From: CAZJHX01 sp964545715
GTDB taxonomy: Bacteria; Myxococcota_A; UBA9042; GCA-2863065
DNA length: 19,883 nucleotides
Direction: 5' to 3'
NCBI GenBank assembly: GCA_964545715.1
Contig: CAZJHX010000181.1
Span: 1-19,883, forward strand
How positions within the stretch are numbered: position 1 is the stretch's first letter; every line of letters starts with the position of its first letter. Made by a program: the position numbers and the translations under genes. Of this stretch, positions 15,801-19,883 are shown one piece after another. The notes below the pieces were generated by a model. It had not been told where the DNA came from. It made no database searches and saw nothing but the letters and a program-made list of their open reading frames with translations.

Positions 15801-16303
15801 GCTACTATCGCAGCGGCGCCAAGGACACGATGCTGGGTCAGGCGCAGCTGGACTGGCTGCTGACGAGCCTGGCGGCGTCCACGGCCACGTTCAAGGTGCT
15901 GGCGTCAGGCAGCCAATGGAGTCTGGGCGGGTCCAGCGACTCGTGGAAGGTCTTCTCCAGCGAGCGGCAGGTGATCTTCGACTACATCATGGCCAACGGC
16001 ATCAGCGGTGTCTTCACGGTGTCGGGCGACATTCATCGGTCGGAGGTGCGGCGGCTGATCGACGCGGGCGTGGGCACGTATGCCCTGTGGGAGTTTGTCT
16101 CGTCGCCGATGGCTCAGAACAACTCGCCGTGCAAGACCAACATCCCGGACACGATGACCTTCTGCGTGGACAAGGGGCGCTTCTTCGGCGTGCTGGACTT
16201 CGACACCGTCTCAAATCCGGCCACGGTCACGTACGAGATCCGGGGCGAGGCGGGTCAGGTGCTCAACACCCAGACCCTCACTATCGACGACCTGACCTTG
16301 TGA
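12857..16303 (+). CDS. Multidomain lipoprotein: GDPD/PI-PLC-like phosphodiesterase + LamG-like + PLAT-like + PhoD-like phosphatase
   Basis: This 1148-residue lipoprotein has lipobox LAGC (C18) and an acidic/Pro linker of GPxPDE units (about 40-108). Residues about 115-365 resemble a GDPD/PI-PLC TIM barrel, with catalytic candidates H136 (SCHNC), E169 and D171 (ELD), H183 (DHDD), E213/K215 (IEIKE) and closing ITTDY. Residues about 375-580 are a LamG/concanavalin-like beta-sandwich (FFLDIKGPVVRFGVRVGG, MWIDG, FYLDG). A Cys-rich turn (585-611) leads to a possible PLAT-like region (628-716). Residues about 750-845 resemble the Fn3-like N-domain of PhoD. Residues about 850-1140 carry PhoD metal-site motifs LGDNH (D886), TWDDHD (925-928) and GDIH (1057-1060). 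It likely hydrolyses extracellular phosphodiesters. Its stop overlaps the next start as GTGA. Confidence 0.85.
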   Translation: MTARAWWTCLSMVLLAGCPGEVTHKPPADPKPEVDFNPPPDGGVVPDVGDETGSDPTGDEGPTPDPGPGDEGPVPDEGPIPDEGPTPDEGPTPDAGTPPPPPEPTPQPAVTSGYWAGVYRDMARTPIGHVVGLSCHNCYSTASSTPAANLIATHATLHDAQAAGADLLELDVKNQGGAVLVDHDDNGDTNGASLADVLDDDALLAGDQLLFIEIKEKTPTVAFVTAVLEAVAPYATSGRPVVLRAFRDRRKNLVLARDLMAGEVAGDIKDHVRLHELFSSTDASDEVEAQSFISDTYADGFHGVELKHTTPNIHGRLRFASALGLGTGVWTLPNSLGDALIAVWRNDVDQITTDYSLSAARAVIQEKNQLLYLNTAAQLTAVEDDSITFFRADETPYTAKVNGAGQPEFYAFPAGEDLYGGTLNFADEGEENLSFGSVGPVVPENGFLVTAVVNFDELDEIGASETRNVLANADSAGFFLDIKGPVVRFGVRVGGAYEMATYPTSKLKGANSYFIAGAYDGNGGVRMWIDGSDAGVTKGDAVGGVVPSASPVRLGADPQGATDTRFYLDGKLQQAQLLTWGNHSCNSDSACAHLTAGCSLGVCDVETGLCGKTSNPAGGASCLSYDHLMVVIRTLDKTFAGTDEAIQACFSATDCLDMDEADINDSETGQVDHHVFKNGELKLDYVSLSNAPGAEGSDAWRPECIAIVADGKLLYCNDQLQPVKIGLEASDGDAAEWKDSDPTTMVCAGCYPTALTHGPVVGHTTTDSATIWVRTASSLPVVVRYGDSPALSDAAQTVAVTPAPDDDFSAKIVLDGLPAGSQVYYEVLVDGAVASATPLSFRTAPEGQSVFRAVMGSCAKYAYSAVMPIFDSVAAADPHLLLMLGDNHYANSTDPARLAFFYRRVRELPTVAPVLANTVVAATWDDHDYVGNNTDGSVPFKGNALVAFERYWANKSFGSEGAPGVWHSFVWGDVEFFFVDGRYYRSGAKDTMLGQAQLDWLLTSLAASTATFKVLASGSQWSLGGSSDSWKVFSSERQVIFDYIMANGISGVFTVSGDIHRSEVRRLIDAGVGTYALWEFVSSPMAQNNSPCKTNIPDTMTFCVDKGRFFGVLDFDTVSNPATVTYEIRGEAGQVLNTQTLTIDDLTL
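13067..13138 (+). repeat. 18-bp tandem repeat, four units, coding EGPxPD
   Basis: Four 18-bp units encode EGPVPD, EGPIPD, EGPTPD and EGPTPD (residues 71-94) in the linker between the lipid anchor and the first catalytic domain. They are nearly identical in DNA and act as a flexible acidic tether. Confidence 0.85.
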
Positions 16304-17004
16304 TCCGGCTGGCGGTCGTCCTGGTTGTCGCGACCGGCTGCGGCGCGCCTCGCATGCTGCTCGATCTGCCGGTGCCCGGGTTCGAACCCGCCGTGGTGGC
16401 CACGCCTGGAGGGGATGAGGCGCGGCCCGTGATGGCGGTGCTGCACGGCTCGTACGGCCGACCGGAGTGGATCTGCGAGGCATTTGCCAAGGTCACTTTG
16501 GAGCGGGAGTGGGTGGTATGTCCGCGGGGGGTTCGTCGCCCGGATCCGGCGCCGAACGGGCCGCGCTGGACTCAGGGCAAGCTGACACGAACGCTGGCGG
16601 AGCTGGACGCGTCTTTGGCGGCGGCCAGACGCCAGTTTGGCGATCAGATGGGCCGTCGCGCACGGATCCTGGCGGGGTTCTCGCTGGGTGCGGCCCACGC
16701 GGCGCGACTGGGGTTGAAGTACCCGGCGCGCTTCAACACGCTGCTGCTCCACGAGGGTGGTCGCGGCCTCTGGACCCGTAGAAACGCGCGTCGATTTGCG
16801 GACGGTGGAGGGCGCGCCGTGGTCTTTGGCTGCGGGTCTCAGCGCTGCCAGACGCGTGCTGAGAAGGCCTGTGCGGCGCTGACCCGGGCGGGCGTGTACT
16901 GCGCGGCGTTCGTCGATGTCGCCGTCGGCCACTCCTACAATCCACCATTCACGAGGCTGGGGCGGCGGCTTTATGAAGCGGTGCTGCTAAGCTTGGCCCG
17001 ATGA
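16300..17004 (+). CDS. Alpha/beta-hydrolase-fold lipoprotein
   Basis: This 234-residue protein starts at a GTG that overlaps the upstream stop (GTGA), so translation is probably coupled. The start is supported by an immediate lipoprotein signal, MIRLAVVLVVATGC (C14). The body has alpha/beta-hydrolase features: oxyanion-region strand VMAVLHGSYGRPEW, nucleophile elbow GFSLGAA (S128) and a late histidine in VGHSYNP (H211). The acid member of the triad is not certain; VDVAVGH is nearby. Two Cys pairs (FGCGSQRC, CAALTRAGVYC) may form disulfides, in keeping with export. It is probably an esterase-like enzyme acting on the product or a cosubstrate of the phosphodiesterase lipoprotein; this is an inference from the operon. 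Confidence 0.82.
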   Translation: MIRLAVVLVVATGCGAPRMLLDLPVPGFEPAVVATPGGDEARPVMAVLHGSYGRPEWICEAFAKVTLEREWVVCPRGVRRPDPAPNGPRWTQGKLTRTLAELDASLAAARRQFGDQMGRRARILAGFSLGAAHAARLGLKYPARFNTLLLHEGGRGLWTRRNARRFADGGGRAVVFGCGSQRCQTRAEKACAALTRAGVYCAAFVDVAVGHSYNPPFTRLGRRLYEAVLLSLAR

Positions 17005-17747
17005 GCGCTCAAGACACATGCAAGACCGTCTGGATTCCGCTGCCGGACACCGACTTCGACGTGACGGAGGTGGCCGTGCCCTGGCGCCTGCTCACGCGCG
17101 CCGGCCATCGGGTTGTTTTTGCCACTGAGAAGGGGGGCCAGAGCCCGGCCTGTGATCCGCTACTGCTCACCGGCGTCGTCTTCGGGCAGCTGGGCGCCAA
17201 GCCGGAGCCCAAGACGTTTTATGCGGAGATGATCGAGTCCGAGGAGTTCAAGAGCCCCGTCGCATGGTCCGACGTCGATCCCGACGCCATGGACGGCCTG
17301 GTCCTGCCCGGCGGTCACGCCCAGGGGATGAAGCAATACCTGGGCAGCGACGTATTGCAGGCCAAAGTGGCCCGGTTCTGGCGCTCTGAGCGACCCGTCG
17401 CCGCGATCTGCCATGGCGTGCTGGTGCTGGCGCGCACAAAAGACCCGGAGACCGGCCGGTCGGTGCTGCACGGCGTGAAGACCACGTGCCTGCCCGCATA
17501 CATGGAGCGGCTGGCCTACTACCTGACCGCGTGGAAGCACGGCAAGTACTACCGCACGTACCCGGCCTATGTGCAGGCTGAGGTGGAAGAGGCGCTGGAA
17601 GACCGGGCACAGTTTGTGCGCGGCCCGATCAACCTGGGCAACCATGCCCGCAAGGCGGCGTTTGTGGTGGAGGACGGTCGCTATGTGTCGGCGCGCTGGC
17701 CGGGCGACGCGTACCTGTTCACGGAGAAGCTACTCGAGCGGCTCTAA
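17001..17747 (+). CDS. DJ-1/PfpI (type 1 glutamine amidotransferase-like) family protein
   Basis: This 248-residue protein starts at an ATG overlapping the preceding stop (ATGA), so it is the third gene of a coupled operon. Family marks are E23 (VTEVAVPW), a strand-turn LVLPGGHAQGM near 101-110, and the nucleophile elbow AAICHGVLVL with C137 and H138. These resemble the Hsp31/YhbO/class I DJ-1 group, variously reported as chaperones, deglycases or glyoxalases; I cannot choose between these. It has no signal peptide, so unlike its operon partners it should be cytoplasmic. Residues about 150-248 form an unusual-looking extension relative to the core of about 170 residues. Its 3' end overlaps the convergent lipoprotein gene by 18 bp. 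Confidence 0.88.
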   Translation: MSAQDTCKTVWIPLPDTDFDVTEVAVPWRLLTRAGHRVVFATEKGGQSPACDPLLLTGVVFGQLGAKPEPKTFYAEMIESEEFKSPVAWSDVDPDAMDGLVLPGGHAQGMKQYLGSDVLQAKVARFWRSERPVAAICHGVLVLARTKDPETGRSVLHGVKTTCLPAYMERLAYYLTAWKHGKYYRTYPAYVQAEVEEALEDRAQFVRGPINLGNHARKAAFVVEDGRYVSARWPGDAYLFTEKLLERL

Positions 17748-18464
17748 CGACACGGCCCCCACGGCGTCCAGGTCGAAGCCCGCGGACGGGGGAGCGCCCT
17801 GGGTCGCCAGATCCCGAATCCGGACGTAGCGCGCGCGTGTGAGCCCCAGGTCGGCCAGGTCGAATTGGTCGCCGCCGACCGTACTGGGAGACAGCGGCAC
17901 CTCGGAGCATGGACTGAACTCCAGGCGTGGCCGCCACCCGGCGCACCCGGCGTCGTAGTCCGCGGCGGCCGGATCGCAGGGCCAGGTGTGCCACGTCTCG
18001 CCGTCCTCGCTGACCGAGACCTCCCCAAGTTCAGCGAAGACGTTGGCCGAATCCCCGCCGACCCAGAACGGGTTCTCCCAGACCACGAGATCGGGACCGT
18101 CGCCGTCGACGACGACGCGATCGCCAAAGCTGAGGACGATCTCGCCGCCCACGCCAAGGCTGACCACCTGGGTGCTGCCGGCGGTCGGTGGTCCGATCGC
18201 CGGCGGTCCCAGCACGGCATGTGGCATGTCGATCTGGCCAAAGCCCGCCGACGCGCCCGGATCAAACGCCACGACCTCGGTGGCGTAGGGCAAGTCAGGC
18301 GGGCAGGGCACTTCGGCGGTGTCCGGGCTTGTGTTTTCGTTGTCAGGCCCCGGCATGTGGGCATCACCGCCTGCGTCGACGGGAGCGGCAGCGTCCGCCT
18401 GGACCTGTGCCCCGTCGCCACAGCCGATCAGCAGCCACATGGCGGCCGCGGTGAGCCGGATCAC
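17730..18464 (-). CDS. Lipoprotein with beta-sandwich-like surface domain, function unknown
   Basis: This 244-residue protein starts at a GTG overlapping the stop of the upstream repeat-protein gene (GTGA), so they form a coupled pair. The lipobox is LIGC (C15). After an Ala/Asp/Pro linker (about 18-45), one domain of about 190 residues contains GEIVLSFGDRVVVDGDGPDLVV (read in two parts: GEIVLSFGDRVV and GDGPDLVVWENPF), VSVSEDGETWHTWPC, AGWRPRLEF, then ARYVRIRDLA and GFDLDAVGAV. This pattern is found in myxobacterial and planctomycete surface lipoproteins and looks like a discoidin-like or calcium-binding beta-sandwich. Four or more cysteines suggest disulfides. A ligand is not evident. A longer in-frame ORF to 18629 lies within the upstream gene and lacks a plausible signal start. 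Confidence 0.8.
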   Translation of the reverse strand: MIRLTAAAMWLLIGCGDGAQVQADAAAPVDAGGDAHMPGPDNENTSPDTAEVPCPPDLPYATEVVAFDPGASAGFGQIDMPHAVLGPPAIGPPTAGSTQVVSLGVGGEIVLSFGDRVVVDGDGPDLVVWENPFWVGGDSANVFAELGEVSVSEDGETWHTWPCDPAAADYDAGCAGWRPRLEFSPCSEVPLSPSTVGGDQFDLADLGLTRARYVRIRDLATQGAPPSAGFDLDAVGAVSLEPLE

Positions 18465-19873
18465 TCCCCGGTAACCGCGGTAAGGGCCGTCCACGGGCCG
18501 TCGTTGCAGCCACCGGCATCGGGCGCCGTCGCGTCCGCCGTTGCCTTGGCGCTGTTGGCCTCTTCCTCGGTCTCGAGACCGTCGGCCACGACGCAGTACC
18601 ACAGCGTGCCCTCGCTCACGTCCGTCCACACGATCTTCTTGAACTTGTCGGCGTTGGCCTCCGCGTCGGCCGCGTTTTTGGCGACCAGCCAGTTGCCCGC
18701 GTTGTTGTAAGAGGCGATGGCCGCGCCCAGCCAGGTGTCGGAGTCGATCTTGACTGTCGCGTCTGCGCCGTTCTTCCAGTCGCCCGCCACCTCCAGCGTC
18801 GGCTCCAGGCGGGTCCAGGGGAAGTCGCCGCAGCCGCCGGTCGCCGGATCCGACGCGTCCGCAACCTTGGCGCTGGTCGCGGCGTCATCGGCCGTCTCCA
18901 GGCCGAAGTCGACGGTGCAGACCCAGAAGACGCCGTCCATGGGCTCAGTCCACTGCACTACGTTGAACGTCGACGGGCTCCACTCGTCGTCGGCCGAGTT
19001 CTGAGTGATCGCGGTGCGGCTGTTGTTGTTGTAGGAGCTGACCGTGGCCGCGTCCCACATGAACGAGCTGATCGACATGACGCCGCCGTAGTTCGTATGC
19101 CAGTCGCCGTGCACCTCGATGGCCGGGCGCAGGTTGGTCCACGGGAAGTCGCCGCAGCCGCCTGACGCCGGGTCGCTGTCGTCGGCGGTCGCCTCGCTTG
19201 CGGCGGCCTCGTCGAAGGTCTCCAGTCCGAAGTCCACCGTGCAGACCCAGACGCTGTCGTCGTCCGCCTCGGCCCAGACGGCGCGGGCAAACTTGGACGG
19301 GTTCCACTCGTCGTCCGCGGGGTTCTGCGTGATGAACCACTTGTCCGTGTTGCTCCAGTCTGACATGGCCGCGGGGCCGTAGGCGAAGGAGGTGATCAGG
19401 GTGGTGCCGCCGTAGTTGTCTGCCCAGCTGCCCTCGAGCCACAGCGGGGCCTTGAAGCGCGTCCAGGGGAAGTCGGAGCAGCCGCCAGTCGCCGGGTCGC
19501 CGGCATCCGAGACGTCCTCAGCCGCGACCGCGTCGTCGGCGCTGTCCAGGCCGAACGCGACGGTGCACATCCAGAAGGTCTCGCCGTCGACGTCGGTCCA
19601 GACGACTTTGCTGAACTTACCCGGGTTCCACGGGTCGTCCTCGGGGTTTTGCAGCACGGCCCAGTTGCCCTCGTTGTCCCACTCCACGACGGCTGCGGCG
19701 TCCCACATGTCGCTGGAGATTTCGCTGTAGGTGCCGTAGTTGCTGGCCCACGTGCCCTCGACCTCCAGCGTGTCGTCTCCGGTGTCGGTGGTGTCCGTCG
19801 TGTCGCCCGTGTCCGAGGTGTCAGTCGTATCGGTCGTGTCCGAGGAGTCCCCGGTATCGGAGGTGAAGACCGA
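18461..19873 (-). pseudogene. Surface protein of four 108-residue repeats; 5' end broken (no start or signal peptide)
   Basis: The frame is open from an in-frame TAG (19874-19876, read on the minus strand) to a TGA at 18461-18463. The first 35 codons encode a Thr/Asp/Ser linker like that behind lipoboxes elsewhere here, but no ATG, GTG or TTG occurs in the linker; the first ATG (19708) is inside repeat 1. The signal peptide and lipobox are therefore missing, so either the gene is truncated by a nonsense or frameshift change, or the window edge is in error. The rest is four homologous units with consensus elements G.W..NYGG, N..ADDEWNP.KF, VVWT, WVCTVDFGLET and GGCGDFPWT. Each unit holds two cysteines. 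It precedes and is coupled to the lipoprotein at 17730-18464. Confidence 0.7.
18464..19768 (-). repeat. Four tandem protein-coding repeats of 324 bp
   Basis: Units lie at 19445-19768, 19121-19444, 18797-19120 and 18464-18796. The first three are exactly 324 bp (108 residues) when aligned on the G(T/S/D)W motif near residue 5; the last is 111 residues. The most conserved DNA is around the second Cys (CCAGGGGAAGTCGCCGCAGC on the plus strand in several units). The fourth unit is the most diverged: it lacks NYGG and has NDGPWT in place of GDFPWT. Confidence 0.92.
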
Positions 19874-19883
19874 CTAAACGGAC

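Noticed and set aside
16300..18464. Identical 11-bp starts (GTGATCCGGCT) of the two lipoprotein genes at 16300 (+) and 18464 (-)
   Set aside because: Both are GTGA overlaps followed by the common lipoprotein opening Ile-Arg-Leu; the similarity stops there, so chance plus signal-peptide bias is enough.
1..19883. Search for tRNA, rRNA, CRISPR, transposase, phage or toxin-antitoxin genes
   Set aside because: Read on both strands without seeing any cloverleaf, spaced-repeat array or recognisable mobile-element protein; short RNAs cannot be excluded by eye.

Overview
The window is GC-rich DNA with a strong preference for GAG and AAG codons. It encodes an unusually large share of exported proteins: lipoproteins with Thr/Asp-, Pro/Glu- or Gly/Pro/Asp-rich linkers behind the lipidated cysteine, two beta-barrel-like proteins, an ECF sigma factor with a FecR/TPR partner, and an extensin-like lipoprotein. 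This style fits a Gram-negative of the Myxococcota/Bradymonadota (former Deltaproteobacteria) type. That assignment is an inference, since no rRNA or marker gene is present. I see no tRNA, rRNA, CRISPR array or transposase gene. No gene-free stretch exceeds about 170 bases.

Layout. (1) 2-1201: a 3' fragment of a molybdopterin-binding xanthine-dehydrogenase-type subunit runs in frame, without a stop, into a beta-barrel-like protein. Codon usage changes at the join. (2) 1251-3610: an ECF sigma factor and a membrane FecR/TPR protein overlap by ATGA. The 3' end of the FecR gene lies in a 150-bp imperfect inverted repeat (3583-3732). (3) 3777-6351: a secreted thioredoxin-like protein converges on a LigB-type ATP-dependent DNA ligase. 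(4) 6477-8885: a small barrel-like outer-membrane protein; a lipoprotein with a candidate sigma-54 promoter; and a DUF1990 protein on the other strand. (5) 8900-12858: a Trm112-like/methyltransferase protein on the plus strand, then an extensin-like (M15-related) lipoprotein and a TPR protein on the minus strand. (6) 12857-17747: a tightly coupled plus-strand operon of an 1148-residue lipoprotein joining a GDPD/PI-PLC-like barrel, a LamG-like domain, a possible PLAT-like domain and a PhoD-like phosphatase, then an alpha/beta-hydrolase lipoprotein and a DJ-1/PfpI protein. (7) 17730-19873: a minus-strand pair, consisting of a protein of four exact 108-residue repeats whose 5' end is broken near the window edge, and a downstream lipoprotein.

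The most coherent functional unit is region 6. It puts two phosphodiesterase-type catalytic modules on one surface-anchored polypeptide and couples them by overlapping stop/start codons to a hydrolase. This looks like extracellular breakdown of phosphodiester material such as phospholipid headgroups or teichoic-acid-like polymers. The sigma factor/FecR pair and the sigma-54-like promoter suggest that envelope genes here are tightly regulated. Genes are very compact: three of four convergent pairs overlap at their 3' ends, and one divergent pair shares a CATG as both start codons.
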